Source: Mycolicibacterium porcinum (GTDB lineage Bacteria > Actinomycetota > Actinomycetes > Mycobacteriales > Mycobacteriaceae). From it: 64,000 nt of DNA. Where the stretch lies: positions 1 to 64,000 of the forward strand of contig MVIG01000009.1 of the NCBI GenBank assembly GCA_002086835.1, given 5' to 3'. The translations under genes were made by a program, and so were the position numbers. Under the pieces are notes generated by a model. It was not told the origin of the DNA. It ran no database searches and saw only the letters and a program-made list of their open reading frames with translations. Positions within the stretch are counted from its first letter, which is position 1. The number at the start of each line of letters is the position of its first letter. Positions 18,219-27,617 of the stretch are shown here, piece by piece.

Positions 18219-19238
18219 ATGCCGAAATCGGCAAAACGTCGACTGATCACCATGTTCATGGCCGCGGGAGTGGTCGGTGGAATGGTGCTCAGCCCATCCG
18301 CCTACGCGGATCCCGAGGTGCCGCCGGCACCCGTCGACCCAGTGGTCCCGGGCCCGCCGCCGGGCGCGTACATCCCCCCGCTGCCCGCCGACCCGGCGGC
18401 TCCGGCTGCCGCCGCTCCGGGTGCTGCCACGACGCCCGCGCCGATCGTCAACTACGGCTCCCCGACCGTCCCCTTCACGGAGGGCAACGCGCCCGGACAG
18501 AACTCCGAGCCGTTCACCGGTGAGGCGCCGTTCCTGCCGCCGTCGTTCAACCCGGTCAACGGGTCCATGGTGGGCGTCGCCAAGCCCATCTACATCAACT
18601 TCCAGCGGCCCATCGCCAACCGGCAGATGGCCCAGGACGCCATCCGGATCACCTCCAACCCGCCGGTGGCCGGCCGCTTCTACTGGGTCACCGACACCCA
18701 GCTGCGCTGGCGCCCGCAGGACTTCTGGCCGTCCAACACGGTGGTGAACATCGACGCGGCAGGCACGAAGTCCAGCTTCCGCGTGGGCGACTACCTGGTG
18801 GCCACGGTCGACGACAAGGCGCACCAGATGGAGATCATGCGCAACGGGAAGCTGGAGAAGACCTTCCCGGTGTCGATGGGCAAGCCCGACGGCAAGCATG
18901 AGACCAAGAACGGCACCTACTACGTGCTGGAGAAGTTCCCCGACATCATCATGGATTCCTCCACCTACGGCGTGCCGGTGGACTCCAAGGAGGGCTACAA
19001 GCTGAAGGTGCAGGACGCCGTCCGCATCGACAACAGCGGCGTGTTCGTGCACAGCGCCCCGTGGTCCGTCGCCCAGCAGGGCAAGAGCAACACCAGCCAC
19101 GGCTGCATCAACCTCAGCCCCGAGAACGCCAAGTGGTTCTACGACAACTTCGGCAGCGGCGACCCGGTGGTCATCAAGAACACCGGTGGCGGCTGGTACA
19201 ACACGCCGGACGGTGCCTCCGACTGGCAGATGTTCTAG
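18219..19238 (+). CDS. L,D-transpeptidase (Rv0192-like)
   Basis: Secreted peptidoglycan cross-linking enzyme forming 3-3 bridges. It has 339 residues. Signal peptide 1-30 with cleavage after AYA; a Pro/Ala-rich linker (31-75); an Ig-like domain (about 110-185, [18 protein letters not shown]); and the YkuD catalytic domain (about 190-325), with [11 protein letters not shown] and SHGCINLS holding H278, H294 and the nucleophile C296. The C-terminus is Trp/Phe-rich ([17 protein letters not shown]). GGAGGTTACTC gives a good ribosome-binding site before the ATG. The neighbourhood matches the M. tuberculosis Rv0192 locus, which encodes one of the Ldt paralogs (LdtMt4). The gene ends at a bidirectional terminator shared with zmp1. 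Confidence 0.94.
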   Translation: MPKSAKRRLITMFMAAGVVGGMVLSPSAYADPEVPPAPVDPVVPGPPPGAYIPPLPADPAAPAAAAPGAATTPAPIVNYGSPTVPFTEGNAPGQNSEPFTGEAPFLPPSFNPVNGSMVGVAKPIYINFQRPIANRQMAQDAIRITSNPPVAGRFYWVTDTQLRWRPQDFWPSNTVVNIDAAGTKSSFRVGDYLVATVDDKAHQMEIMRNGKLEKTFPVSMGKPDGKHETKNGTYYVLEKFPDIIMDSSTYGVPVDSKEGYKLKVQDAVRIDNSGVFVHSAPWSVAQQGKSNTSHGCINLSPENAKWFYDNFGSGDPVVIKNTGGGWYNTPDGASDWQMF

Positions 19239-19248
19239 AAGAACGTCG

Positions 19249-19290
19249 ATACAACAAAACCCCTGCCCGCCGGCAGGGGTTTTGTTGTAT
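19249..19290. terminator. Bidirectional intrinsic terminator between L,D-transpeptidase and zmp1
   Basis: A perfect 19-bp inverted repeat with a 4-nt loop (CGCC). Each arm has an AACAAAA tract outside a GGCAGGGG core, so the hairpin is followed by a T-rich run on either strand. It lies 10 nt after the transpeptidase stop and 7 nt after the zmp1 stop. Confidence 0.9.
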
Positions 19291-19297
19291 GTGCGGC

Positions 19298-21274
19298 CTA
19301 GTTCCAGATGCGCACGCGCTTGGCCGGCTCCAGGTACAGCTCGTCGGTGTCGGCCACCTCGAACGCCTCGTAGAACGAGTCGATGTTGCGGATGACGCCG
19401 TTGCAGCGGAACTCCGGCGGCGAGTGCGGGTCCACCGCCAGGCGCCGGATGGCCTCTGCCTCACGGGATTTGGTCCGCCACACCTGTGCCCAGCCGAAGT
19501 AGACGCGCTGCACGCCGGTCAGCCCGTCGATCACCGGGGCCTCCTCGCCGTTGAGCGACAGCTCGTAGGCCAGCAGGGCGATGGACAGCCCGCCGAGATC
19601 ACCGATGTTCTCCCCGACCGTGAACGCACCGTTCACGTGGTGCGAGGCATCCAGTCCGCGCGGGCTGAACTCTTCGTACTGATCGATCAAAGCCTTTGTG
19701 CGGACCCCGAATTCAGCCCGGTCCGCATCGGTCCACCAGTCCACCAGGTTGCCGTCGCCGTCGTACTTGGCGCCCTGGTCGTCGAAACCGTGGCCGATCT
19801 CGTGCCCGATCACCGCGCCGATGCCGCCGTAGTTGGCCGCGTCGTCGGCGTCCGCGTCGAAGAACGGCGGCTGCAGAATGGCTGCGGGAAAGACGATTTC
19901 GTTCATCCCGGGGTTGTAATAGGCGTTGACCGTCTGCGGCGTCATGAACCACTCGTCGCGGTCCACCGGGCCGCCCAGCTTGGCCAGTTCCCGGTCGGAG
20001 TTCACCACGTGGCCGCGACGGTAGTTGCCGTAGAGGTCGTCACGCTCGACCACCAGGGCCGAGTAGTCCCGCCAGCGGGCCGGATAACCGATCTTGGGCG
20101 TGAACTTGTCGAGCTTGACCAGCGCCTTGGCCCGCGTCTCCGGCGTCATCCAGTCCAGCTTGTTGATGCTGACCCGGTAGGCCTCGCGCAGGTTGGCCAC
20201 CAACTCGTCCATCCGGGCCTTGGCCTCGGGCGGAAAGTACTTCGCCACGTAGAGCTTGCCCAGGGCGTCGCCCATCAGGCCCTCCACCAGGGACACGCCG
20301 CGCTTCCAGCGGTCGCGGTTCTGCTCGGTGCCGCTCAGCGTGCGCCCGTAGAAATCGAAGTTCTCGGCCACCAGCTCTTCGGTCAGCAGCCCGGCGCGGG
20401 AATGGATCAGGCGCCAGCGGGTCCAGGCCTTCCAGTCCTCCAGGTCCTCACTCGCCCACAGCGCGGCGAACGCCGTCACATAGTCGGGCTGACGCAGCAC
20501 CAGTTCGGAGACCTTCTCCGGGGTGGTGCCCAGGGCGCCGAGCCAGCCGGTCCAGTCGAAGCCGGGGGCATCGCCGGACAGGTCGGCGAACGTCCGCAAG
20601 TTGTAGGTCAGGTCGGCGTCGCGGCGCTTGACCACATCCCAGTGCGCGGCGGCCAGCTTGGATTCCAGTGCCACGATCCGCGCGGCGGTCTCACTCTGAT
20701 CGCCGCCGTACACGAGAGCGAACATCCGGGCGATATGGCCCGGGTACGCGGCCAGGATCTCGGCGTGCTGCTCGTCGCGGTAGTAGGACTCGTCGGGCAG
20801 CCCGAGCCCGGACTGGCCCATGTGCAGCAGGTAGCGCGTCGAATCCTTGGAGTCGGTGTCCACGTACACCCCGGCCCCGCCGGACACCCCGGTGCGCTCC
20901 AGCCCGCCCAGGACGGCGGCCAGCGCATCGCTGTCGGCGGCGCCGTCGATCAGCGCCAGCTCGGCCAGCAGCGGCGCCAGGCCACGCGTGGCGATGGTCT
21001 GCTCGTCCATGAAACTGGCGTACAGATCGCCGATGCGCTGCTCGTCGGTGCCCGCGGCGGCGTCGGATGCGGCGGCCTGCGTGATCAGATCGCGGATCTG
21101 CTCCTCGGCGCGGTCGTGCAGGAGCCGGAAGGCGCCGTCGGTGGCGCGGTCGGCGGGAATCTCGTAGTCGGTCAACCACCGGCCGTTGACGTGGCCGAAC
21201 AGGTCGTCTTGCGGGCGGGCTTGCGGGTCGACATGGCTCAGGTCGATACCCGACTTGATCGCTTCTACCGTCAC
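19298..21274 (-). CDS. zmp1: Zinc metalloprotease Zmp1 (M13 family)
   Basis: Neprilysin-like endopeptidase of 658 residues; the M. tuberculosis ortholog (Rv0198c) is about 663 aa and suppresses inflammasome activation. Motifs: the substrate-binding NAYYNPGMNEI (450-460), the zinc site HEIGHGFDD (491-499; H491, E492, H495) and the third ligand in GENIGDLGG (E555). No signal peptide is evident, as in the family's mycobacterial members. The start is GTG at 21272-21274. It is convergent with the L,D-transpeptidase, sharing a strong terminator, and divergent from the Rv0199-like gene. Confidence 0.95.
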   Translation of the reverse strand: MTVEAIKSGIDLSHVDPQARPQDDLFGHVNGRWLTDYEIPADRATDGAFRLLHDRAEEQIRDLITQAAASDAAAGTDEQRIGDLYASFMDEQTIATRGLAPLLAELALIDGAADSDALAAVLGGLERTGVSGGAGVYVDTDSKDSTRYLLHMGQSGLGLPDESYYRDEQHAEILAAYPGHIARMFALVYGGDQSETAARIVALESKLAAAHWDVVKRRDADLTYNLRTFADLSGDAPGFDWTGWLGALGTTPEKVSELVLRQPDYVTAFAALWASEDLEDWKAWTRWRLIHSRAGLLTEELVAENFDFYGRTLSGTEQNRDRWKRGVSLVEGLMGDALGKLYVAKYFPPEAKARMDELVANLREAYRVSINKLDWMTPETRAKALVKLDKFTPKIGYPARWRDYSALVVERDDLYGNYRRGHVVNSDRELAKLGGPVDRDEWFMTPQTVNAYYNPGMNEIVFPAAILQPPFFDADADDAANYGGIGAVIGHEIGHGFDDQGAKYDGDGNLVDWWTDADRAEFGVRTKALIDQYEEFSPRGLDASHHVNGAFTVGENIGDLGGLSIALLAYELSLNGEEAPVIDGLTGVQRVYFGWAQVWRTKSREAEAIRRLAVDPHSPPEFRCNGVIRNIDSFYEAFEVADTDELYLEPAKRVRIWN

Positions 21275-21326
21275 CCCGACATTCTTCCAGAAGGCCGCGG
21301 GTGCGCTGGGCCGGTTTGGCTGCCGG

Positions 21327-21339
21327 TACCCTCACGGCC
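21327..21339 (+). promoter_or_regulatory. Probable leaderless -10 element of the Rv0199-like gene
   Basis: TACCCT at 21327-21332, 7 nt before the ATG, with no ribosome-binding site. It is a weaker match than those before ricR and the small gene at 45956. Confidence 0.35.
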
Positions 21340-21948
21340 ATGCCCGAGGCGCCAAGCAAGGACAGCAAGGACGGCACAGCCGATCACTCCGGCGGTGTCC
21401 TCACCGGCTTCGGCTTCGCCTCGGCGGTCGCGGGCCTGATCGCGGTGGTGGCGGTGGTCCTGGGTGTCATGGTGTGGTCCGGACACCGCAGCGAGGCCGA
21501 CGAGCGTGCGTACCAGACCCGGGTGCTGCGGACGGCCGCCGACTGGGCCAACGTGCTGATCAACATCAACAAGGACTCCGTCGAGGCCGGCATGCAGAAG
21601 CTGCGCGAGGGCACGGTCGGACAGCTCAACGCCGACTTCGACGCGGCCGTGCAGCCCTACCGCGACCTCGTGCAGCGGCTCCAGGCGCGCACCACCGGCC
21701 AGATCGACTCGGTGGCCATCGAATCGCTGTACCACCCGCCGCCAGGCCCGGACGGTCGCCCGGTGCCCGCGCCCAAGGCAGATCTGGCCGGGATGGTCTC
21801 GCGCACCGACACGGTGCTCGTGGTGGCCACGTCCGTCAGCGAGAACGCGGGCACCGACAAGCCGCAGACCGTGCGCTGGAACCTGCGGCTGGATGTGTCC
21901 GACGTCGACGGCACCCTGATGGTCTCGCGGTTGGAGCCGATCCGATGA
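21340..21948 (+). CDS. Mce-associated-type membrane protein (Rv0199-like)
   Basis: 202-residue single-pass protein: an acidic cytoplasmic head (1-20), one membrane helix (about 28-50, FASAVAGLIAVVAVVLGVMVW), then a periplasmic domain with an NTF2-like feel (LRTAADWANVLININKDSVE, repeated heptad-like helices, ending VDGTLMVSRLEPI). This is the layout of Mce-associated (Mam) proteins that stabilise Mce lipid importers; no mce operon is in the window. Start ATG at 21340 is chosen after the putative -10 element. The next gene begins in its stop codon (ATGA), so the pair is coupled. Confidence 0.82.
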   Translation: MPEAPSKDSKDGTADHSGGVLTGFGFASAVAGLIAVVAVVLGVMVWSGHRSEADERAYQTRVLRTAADWANVLININKDSVEAGMQKLREGTVGQLNADFDAAVQPYRDLVQRLQARTTGQIDSVAIESLYHPPPGPDGRPVPAPKADLAGMVSRTDTVLVVATSVSENAGTDKPQTVRWNLRLDVSDVDGTLMVSRLEPIR

Positions 21949-22634
21949 GAAACCGGTTGCGGGTTCTGGCCTTTGACATCGCGGCCCCGCTGGCCGCGAT
22001 CGCGGCGCTGCTGTACATCGGCCTGGCATTGGCCTGGCCGCTGTGGTGGGTCTCGCTGTGCTCGGTGCTGTGCCTGCTGATCGTGCAGGGCGTCATCGTC
22101 AACGTGGTGCTGGCCCGCCGTGACGGCGTGACGCTGGGCACCGACGACGACGCTCCCGGTCTGCGGCTGGCGGTCGCAGGCGTGGCTGCCGCCGCGCTCG
22201 TCGCCGCGGTGACGGTGGGTTACCTGCGCTGGACCGTGCCCGACCGCACCTTCAACAACGACCGCGACGAGGTGGTGCGCATCGCCAGCAGCGTCTCGGA
22301 GGCCACCGCCACCTTCACCCCGCAGAGCCCGACCGCCTCGATCGATCGCGCCACTGCCATGATGTCGCCGCAGCAGGCCGAGCAGTTCAAGAACGAATTC
22401 GCCAATGTGGCAAAGGAATTGGCCAGCAAGAACGTCTCGGCCACCGCCGCCACCATCTCGGCCGGAGTGGAGGCACTGGGGCCGCAGGTGGCCAGCGTCG
22501 CCGTCGTCCTGCGCGGAACCCAGAGTGCGCCGGGCAAACCCACCGACAACGCGGTGATGGCACTGCGGGTGGCGCTGAGCAAGGCCGACGGGCGCTGGCT
22601 CGTCGACAACGTCACCCCGTTGCACTCGCGCTAG
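21945..22634 (+). CDS. Mce-associated-type membrane protein (Rv0200-like)
   Basis: 229 residues with three membrane helices (about 12-30, 35-55 and 75-95) and a periplasmic C-terminal domain (VRIASSVSEATATFTPQSPT and onward, ending DGRWLVDNVTPLHSR). The ending is the Mam/DUF-type signature in which a conserved DGRWL-D strand closes the NTF2-like fold. It overlaps the upstream gene by 4 nt and is co-expressed with it. By position it is the homolog of Rv0200. Its role as an accessory factor of lipid transport is an inference from the family. Confidence 0.82.
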   Translation: MRNRLRVLAFDIAAPLAAIAALLYIGLALAWPLWWVSLCSVLCLLIVQGVIVNVVLARRDGVTLGTDDDAPGLRLAVAGVAAAALVAAVTVGYLRWTVPDRTFNNDRDEVVRIASSVSEATATFTPQSPTASIDRATAMMSPQQAEQFKNEFANVAKELASKNVSATAATISAGVEALGPQVASVAVVLRGTQSAPGKPTDNAVMALRVALSKADGRWLVDNVTPLHSR

Positions 22635-22646
22635 GCGACGGAGCGC

Positions 22647-23057
22647 TCAGGCGAAGCGGGCGTACTCGACCTTCAGGCAGAGGTCCTGGATGACCGTGAG
22701 ACCGGCCGCGGCGCCGTCGCGGGCCACCTGGTCGTCGCGCAACCCCAACTGCAGCCACAGGGTCTTGGCGCCGACCGCGATGGCGTCGGCGAGCACGTTG
22801 GGCAGCTCCTCGCGGCGACGGAACACGTCGACGAGGTCGGGGACCTCGGGCAGCGCGGCCAGGCTGGGATAGACGGGAGTGCCGTCCACCTCGGTGATGG
22901 TCGGGTTCACCAGGTAGAGCGTGTAATCGGTGGCCGCCTTCAGATACGTCCAGACCTCGTGGCTGGCCCGTGCCGGGTTGGCCGATGCGCCGACGATGGC
23001 CACCGACCGGGTCTCCCGCAGGACGCGTTGCACCGTCGCGGCTGACTGGGACGTCAT
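22647..23057 (-). CDS. CoA-binding domain (YccU-like) protein
   Basis: Rossmann-fold CoA-binding protein of 136 residues. Motifs: SVAIVGASANPARASHEVW (nucleotide loop), YLVNPTITEVDGTPVYPSL (NP-x9-G-x-VYPSL, hallmark) and LWLQLGLRDDQVARDGAAAG (the QLG segment before the binding site). The C-terminus DLCLKVEY stands in for the family's ENRCIxxEH motif, in altered form. Family members are metabolic accessory proteins of uncertain role. It is the third gene of the mmpL11 strand cluster, 12 nt after the disordered HTH protein. It is convergent with the Rv0200-like gene. Confidence 0.85.
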   Translation of the reverse strand: MTSQSAATVQRVLRETRSVAIVGASANPARASHEVWTYLKAATDYTLYLVNPTITEVDGTPVYPSLAALPEVPDLVDVFRRREELPNVLADAIAVGAKTLWLQLGLRDDQVARDGAAAGLTVIQDLCLKVEYARFA

Positions 23058-23069
23058 CTGCGTCGGCGA

Positions 23070-23948
23070 CTACTTCGCGGAGCGCTGCGCGGACAGTTTC
23101 GCGAACCGGTCCGAGAGCCGCTGCATGCGAAGCAACAGCGAGGCCGGCGGGCTCACGGTGCCTTCCAGGTAATCGGCGAAGGACTCGTTGGACACCCCGA
23201 CGCGCGAGGCGAACTCGGGTGCCTGCAATTCGGAACGGCGCAGCATGGCCTGGATCTGGCGGGCGACCTCGGCGCGCTCGGTGGCCTCCAGGTGCTCACG
23301 GGTGCGCACCAAGACCTCCGACAGCGCCTTGGACACCCCGTAGGGGCGGGCGGTCTGCAGCACTTCCTCGACCTGACGGGCGGTGCGGCCGTACGGATCC
23401 CGCTTGATCGCGGCGACGATCCGCTGCCAGACCGCCATGTCGTCGGTCTCCAGGGCAGCACGGATCGCGGCGGTCGGCCAGTACTCGACCGGCCGATCGT
23501 CGAATGCGGGTTGACGCTGCGGCGGCGCGGCCTTGGCCTGACGTGATGGTCGCGGCTGTGCCGGCTGCTGCGAACGCTGTACCGGTGTGCGTGGTGTCTG
23601 CGTGCCCTGCCCCTGTGTGCGTGCTGCCTTGGTGTCCTGTCCAGGAGCGCGTTGCTCCTGTTTCCGTTGTACCTGGGCGGGCGTCTTCTGGGGGCGTTGT
23701 GCGGAACTGCGTTGTGCCGAATTGCCTTGGGCGGACGTGCGTGGCGTCGTCGCGCCCGGCGTGGTCGGTGTCCGTGGGGCCGGCGTCGAGCGCTGGGCCG
23801 GGGTGCGCTGGGTCGAGGTGCGTTGCGCCGGGGCCCCTTGGACACGTTGTCCGGCGGGACGGCGAGCAGACGATTGAACCGGCTGAATCTCGTCGCGACG
23901 CGCAGTGCGCGCATCCCTGGACTCCCGGACGTCGGGCGCCAACGTCAC
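23070..23948 (-). CDS. Low-complexity HTH-like DNA-binding protein downstream of mmpL11
   Basis: 292 residues in two parts. Residues about 20-148 are disordered and built of irregular Gln-Arg-Thr-Pro-Ala units (QRTSTQRTPAQRS, QRSSAQRPQ), strongly basic. Residues about 150-292 are helical. The end carries an XRE-like HTH (LQAPEFASRVGVSNESFADY, then LEGTVSPPASLLLRMQRLSDRF) with the usual Phe-Ala-xxx-Gly-Val-S turn. The start is GTG at 23948, overlapping the mmpL11 stop in a GTGA, so translation is coupled. A regulator or nucleoid-type protein co-expressed with mmpL11 is an inference; I know no characterised member. Confidence 0.75.
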   Translation of the reverse strand: MTLAPDVRESRDARTARRDEIQPVQSSARRPAGQRVQGAPAQRTSTQRTPAQRSTPAPRTPTTPGATTPRTSAQGNSAQRSSAQRPQKTPAQVQRKQEQRAPGQDTKAARTQGQGTQTPRTPVQRSQQPAQPRPSRQAKAAPPQRQPAFDDRPVEYWPTAAIRAALETDDMAVWQRIVAAIKRDPYGRTARQVEEVLQTARPYGVSKALSEVLVRTREHLEATERAEVARQIQAMLRRSELQAPEFASRVGVSNESFADYLEGTVSPPASLLLRMQRLSDRFAKLSAQRSAK

Positions 23949-26803
23949 TTCGCCTCCTCCAGCATCGCTACCGCAACTGACAGGCAGCGCTGCCTGACCT
24001 TCTCCCATTCGGCAGCTGCATCCGGGTCCGACATCACGAAGTCGTGTTCATCGGACGGTTGCGGGTCGGCCAGCCGGCGCACCAGCTGCGTGGCCACCCA
24101 TCTGCTCTTCGGGTTCTGCCCACAGTAATACCGGTCCATGCCCGACAACACCAGAGCAGCCGTCTCGGTTTCCACCGATTCGACGAGATCAGCAAACTCC
24201 TCAAAGTCTTTCGTGCTGTTGCGGCACATGATCAGATAACTTTTGAGCCGCAGCGTTTCCGCGCCTGTCGGGATCTGCAATCGATCACCGGTCGGGAGCT
24301 GAACGTTGGTGGTCTCCACCGGGCCGAGCCGCTCCATCGGGGCGCGGTCCGCGTCCGCCTCGGTCTCCAGGGCGTCCACGGCCACCGAGAGCCGGCCCCG
24401 CCACATCGTCACCGGATGCACCCCGGGGCAGCGCTTCGGACCGCCGGGCCGGCGGGCCGCCAAGCGCGAGGACTGTTTGCTGCAACCGCTGAAAGCAAGC
24501 GGGTCGGTGACGATGATCGTTTGCGGGGCAAGAGTTTTCATGCGTGCGGCGGTGCGCACCATCATGCGGAGGTCAGATCCGCTCGGCCCCAGGGCGGAGA
24601 TGTCATCGGGAATGATCACCAGATCGGTGACCTCGACCTTGGGCAACGGCTTCTCGAAATCGACCTCGGGGAGAAGACGATCCAGCCAGTGCGGCAGCCA
24701 CCAGTTCCATTCGTCGAACATGGCCATCAGGGCAGGCACCAGGATCAGCCGCACCACGGTCGCGTCGACCGCGATGGCCACTGCGCACGCCACTCCGAGC
24801 TGCGCCACCAGCGGCATGCCGGCAAAAGCGAAGCCGATGAACACCGCGATCATGATCAGCGCGGCGCTGGTGATGGTGCGCGCACTCGTGCTGACGCCGT
24901 AGGCGACGGCGTCGCGGGTGCTGTTGGTCTGTAGGAACCTCTCCCGGATCCGGGTGAGCAAAAAGATCTCGTAGTCCATCGACAGGCCGAACGTCATCGC
25001 CAGCACGAGCGGCGGGACGGTGCTGTCGAGCGAGCTGATCTTCTCGAACCCCAGACCCTCGAACCAGCCCCACTGGAAGACCACAACCAGGCTGCCGTAC
25101 GCGGCGGCCACCGACAGCACGGTCATCAGCACGCCCTTGAGCGCCAGGAACACCGAGCGGATCGACACCAGCAGCATCACGAAGGCGATCAGTGCGACGA
25201 ACAGGAACACCAGCGGCTGGGTGCTCGAAACCCGATCGTCGAAGTCCTTGATCAGGGCGGTCGGCCCGCCGACGTCGACGCGCGCGTTCGAGCCCGCGGC
25301 CTGCGGCAGTTTGTCCCGCATCCAGTCCACGGACTCGCGGGCGGCCAGATCCTCCGGGTCCACCGACAACACGGCCGACAGCAGCGCGCTGGTGTTGTTG
25401 TCGGCGAACGCGGGCGGCTGCACGGCCTGCACATTGGGTGCCCGGGTCATCTCCTGGCGCACGGCGTCGAGGGCAGCGGTGCTCTTCGGACTGTCGGCGT
25501 TGCCCTCGGGGAACGTCACGAGCACCCGGACCGGGCCAAGTGCCCCGGGGCCCAACGCGTCGGCGGCGGCGTTGACCCCGCCGCGGATCTCGTGGGTGGG
25601 CTCGAACTGGCGCTGCATGCTGTTGCCGAGCACCATCCCGAACGCCGGCGCGGCCAGGATCAACAGCAGGATCGTCGCGGCGACAGCCGAGGCCCACGGC
25701 CTGCGCATCACCGCACCCGTCCAGCGGGTCCAGAAGCGGGACTGGGTCGCCTCCGCGCGCCGGGACCAGTGCAGGTACGACGAGCGCTTGGCTGCCGCGC
25801 TGCCGAACGTGGCCAGCACGGCCGGGGTCAGGGTGGTGGAGGTCAGCACCGCGACCGCCACGGCCAGGATCGCGCCCGTCGCCATCGACACCAGCACCGG
25901 GGTGTTGATGATGTAGATGCCGGTGACCGAGGCGATGACGGTCAGGCCGGACAACGCCACGGCGAGGCCGGAGGTGGCCATCGCCGCGTCCACCGCGTCG
26001 GCCGGGTCACGGCCGGCACGCAGCTCCTCGCGGTAGCGCATCAGGATGAACAGCGAATAGTCGATGGCCAGGGCGATGCCGAACATCGAGACGGTCGACG
26101 TCACGAACACGCTCATCTGCGTGTACATCGACAGCAGATAGACCAGGCCCATGGTCACCACGACCGTGCAGATGCCGAGGACCAGTGGCAGCGCCGCGGC
26201 GGCCAGCGAGCCGAACACCGCCAACAGCACGATCAGCACGATCGGCAGATTCCACTTCTCGGCCGCGGCGATGTCGTGCTTGGTGGCCTGGGTGGCGGCA
26301 GCGCCGAGCGCGCCCTGCCCGATGACGTAGAACTTGACCTTGCCGTTCTCGCTCTCGCCCGGCTCCTCGCCGTGTACCCCGACCTTCTGGCGCAGCTGCT
26401 TGGCCACATCCACCGCGCCGGTGTTGTTGAAGTCGAGTTGCAGCGTGATGACGTAGGGGCGGTCGGGCTGCGGCGCCGGCTGTTGCGGATTCGGCACGAT
26501 CTTGACGCTGGGCACCTCGCCCGCGATCTTCTCGAGCCAGACCACCGCGGCGTTCATGTCCTGGAACGAGGCGTCAGCGCGGGGAGCCGCGATCAGGGCA
26601 AGCGGGGACGCGCCCTGGTCCGGGAAATGTTCCTCGAGTTGCCGCTGGACGTGGAGCGACTGCGAACCCTCGACGTCGAACCCGCCGCCCGTCAGATTGG
26701 ACGACTGGTTGATCGCGAGGTAGATCGAGGGCACCAGAAGCAACAACCATGTCGCGAAAACCGCCCAGCGGAATCTGCGCAGATAGCTGCTCAAGCGCAT
26801 CAT
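23945..26803 (-). CDS. mmpL11: MmpL11 family RND transporter
   Basis: Inner-membrane exporter of 952 residues (966 in M. tuberculosis, from memory). In mycobacteria MmpL11 transports monomeromycolyl diacylglycerol and long-chain wax-type esters to the envelope and has been implicated in haem uptake. Seen: MMRLSSYLRRFRWAVFATWL at the start, a first periplasmic loop, membrane Asp-Tyr pairs in ALAIDYSLFILMRYREEL and LSMDYEIFLLTRIRERF, and a long cytoplasmic C-terminal tail with seven cysteines. It lies divergent to the hemophore gene, which is the Rv0202c/Rv0203 arrangement. The start ATG at 26801-26803 was preferred over an upstream frame to 26938 because the latter crosses the promoter repeats. 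It is the first gene of an operon with the HTH and CoA-binding genes. Confidence 0.95.
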   Translation of the reverse strand: MMRLSSYLRRFRWAVFATWLLLLVPSIYLAINQSSNLTGGGFDVEGSQSLHVQRQLEEHFPDQGASPLALIAAPRADASFQDMNAAVVWLEKIAGEVPSVKIVPNPQQPAPQPDRPYVITLQLDFNNTGAVDVAKQLRQKVGVHGEEPGESENGKVKFYVIGQGALGAAATQATKHDIAAAEKWNLPIVLIVLLAVFGSLAAAALPLVLGICTVVVTMGLVYLLSMYTQMSVFVTSTVSMFGIALAIDYSLFILMRYREELRAGRDPADAVDAAMATSGLAVALSGLTVIASVTGIYIINTPVLVSMATGAILAVAVAVLTSTTLTPAVLATFGSAAAKRSSYLHWSRRAEATQSRFWTRWTGAVMRRPWASAVAATILLLILAAPAFGMVLGNSMQRQFEPTHEIRGGVNAAADALGPGALGPVRVLVTFPEGNADSPKSTAALDAVRQEMTRAPNVQAVQPPAFADNNTSALLSAVLSVDPEDLAARESVDWMRDKLPQAAGSNARVDVGGPTALIKDFDDRVSSTQPLVFLFVALIAFVMLLVSIRSVFLALKGVLMTVLSVAAAYGSLVVVFQWGWFEGLGFEKISSLDSTVPPLVLAMTFGLSMDYEIFLLTRIRERFLQTNSTRDAVAYGVSTSARTITSAALIMIAVFIGFAFAGMPLVAQLGVACAVAIAVDATVVRLILVPALMAMFDEWNWWLPHWLDRLLPEVDFEKPLPKVEVTDLVIIPDDISALGPSGSDLRMMVRTAARMKTLAPQTIIVTDPLAFSGCSKQSSRLAARRPGGPKRCPGVHPVTMWRGRLSVAVDALETEADADRAPMERLGPVETTNVQLPTGDRLQIPTGAETLRLKSYLIMCRNSTKDFEEFADLVESVETETAALVLSGMDRYYCGQNPKSRWVATQLVRRLADPQPSDEHDFVMSDPDAAAEWEKVRQRCLSVAVAMLEEAK

Positions 26804-26918
26804 GAACTGCTGGATGCGACTTCCCCGCTTTCTCCCCCCAACCTGGCTGGGCGTGTCCTGGCTCGTACCAGCGAGAGCGTACCTCCACCGGTGTAATGTG
26901 GCTCGCTCTCTTCCGGTT

Positions 26919-26953
26919 CTGAGATCACGCTGAGACATCTCACAGCTGAGATC
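26919..26953. promoter_or_regulatory. CTGAGA direct-repeat cluster in the mmpL11/hemophore promoter
   Basis: CTGAGATC occurs at 26919-26926 and 26946-26953, with CTGAGA between them at 26930-26935; the first two starts are 11 bp apart. OmpR/PhoB-type regulators bind direct repeats at one-turn spacing, and such a regulator is encoded nearby at 28214. A small dyad (TGAGA-CA-TCTCA, 26931-26942) is embedded. Its function is inferred. Confidence 0.4.
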
Positions 26954-27062
26954 CGTAGCGTTTGACGCGGCCCGCCGCTAACGGAATCGCCCATCCCGGC
27001 GAAATAGCCAAGGACGACCCCGGCTGAGGTGTGCGCCGGGGCCCACGCTGAAGGAGTACTCC

Positions 27063-27617
27063 ATGCAACCGACCAACGGTGGACTGCGCCGCGGTCTGGC
27101 TGCCGCGCTCGCGGTGACCGGAGCCGGTGGTGCGATGGTGGCCGCGCTCATGGTGCCGTCGGCTACGGCTGCGACCGATCCGTGTGCCGCCAGCGAAGTC
27201 GCCCGCACCGCGGGCAGTGTGGCCACCAACATCGGCAACTATCTGGATACGCATCCCCAGACCAACCAGGCCCTGACCACGATCAGTCAGCAGCAGGGTG
27301 GAGCCCAGTCGATCGCCGCCCTCAAGTCCTACTTCGACGCCAACCCGCAGGCCGCCAAGGACATGCAGCAGTTGCAGCAGCCGCTGGCCAACTTGGGCAC
27401 CCGGTGCAAGTTGCCGGTGACGCTGCCGCAACTGATGGGGCTGGCGCAGGCCACGCAGCAGGGCGGCGGAGCCACCAGTGGTTTGCCCGGCGGGCTGCCC
27501 TCGGCGCAGAACGTCGGGGTGCCCGGCGTCGCGGCGCCGGCGCAACGCCCGGCTGCCTCGGCCGTGACTGCGGGCTCCGGTCCGCTTCCGGGCCCCGCCA
27601 CGGCCTCGACCCGCTAG
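27063..27617 (+). CDS. Secreted mycobacterial hemophore (Rv0203-like)
   Basis: Exported haem-binding protein of 184 residues. A signal peptide (about 1-36, ending SATA-ATDPC) leads to a four-helix domain with two cysteines (DPCAASE and GTRCKLP), as in the MHB family. The segment NIGNYLDTHPQTNQAL has a Tyr and a His four residues apart, the same spacing as the haem ligands Tyr59/His63 reported for Rv0203. The C-terminal 50 residues are Gly/Pro/Ala-rich and probably unstructured. GAAGGAGTACTCC before the ATG is a clear ribosome-binding site. It is the first of two hemophore-type genes transcribed away from mmpL11. Confidence 0.92.
   Translation: MQPTNGGLRRGLAAALAVTGAGGAMVAALMVPSATAATDPCAASEVARTAGSVATNIGNYLDTHPQTNQALTTISQQQGGAQSIAALKSYFDANPQAAKDMQQLQQPLANLGTRCKLPVTLPQLMGLAQATQQGGGATSGLPGGLPSAQNVGVPGVAAPAQRPAASAVTAGSGPLPGPATASTR

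Noticed and set aside
15940..18246. 768-codon plus-strand frame across the ricR-MFS region
   Set aside because: Its composition is Arg/Gly/His-rich and it overlaps several well-defined genes in other frames.
19061..21439. 792-codon plus-strand frame opposite zmp1
   Set aside because: Antisense to zmp1; low-complexity translation without motifs.
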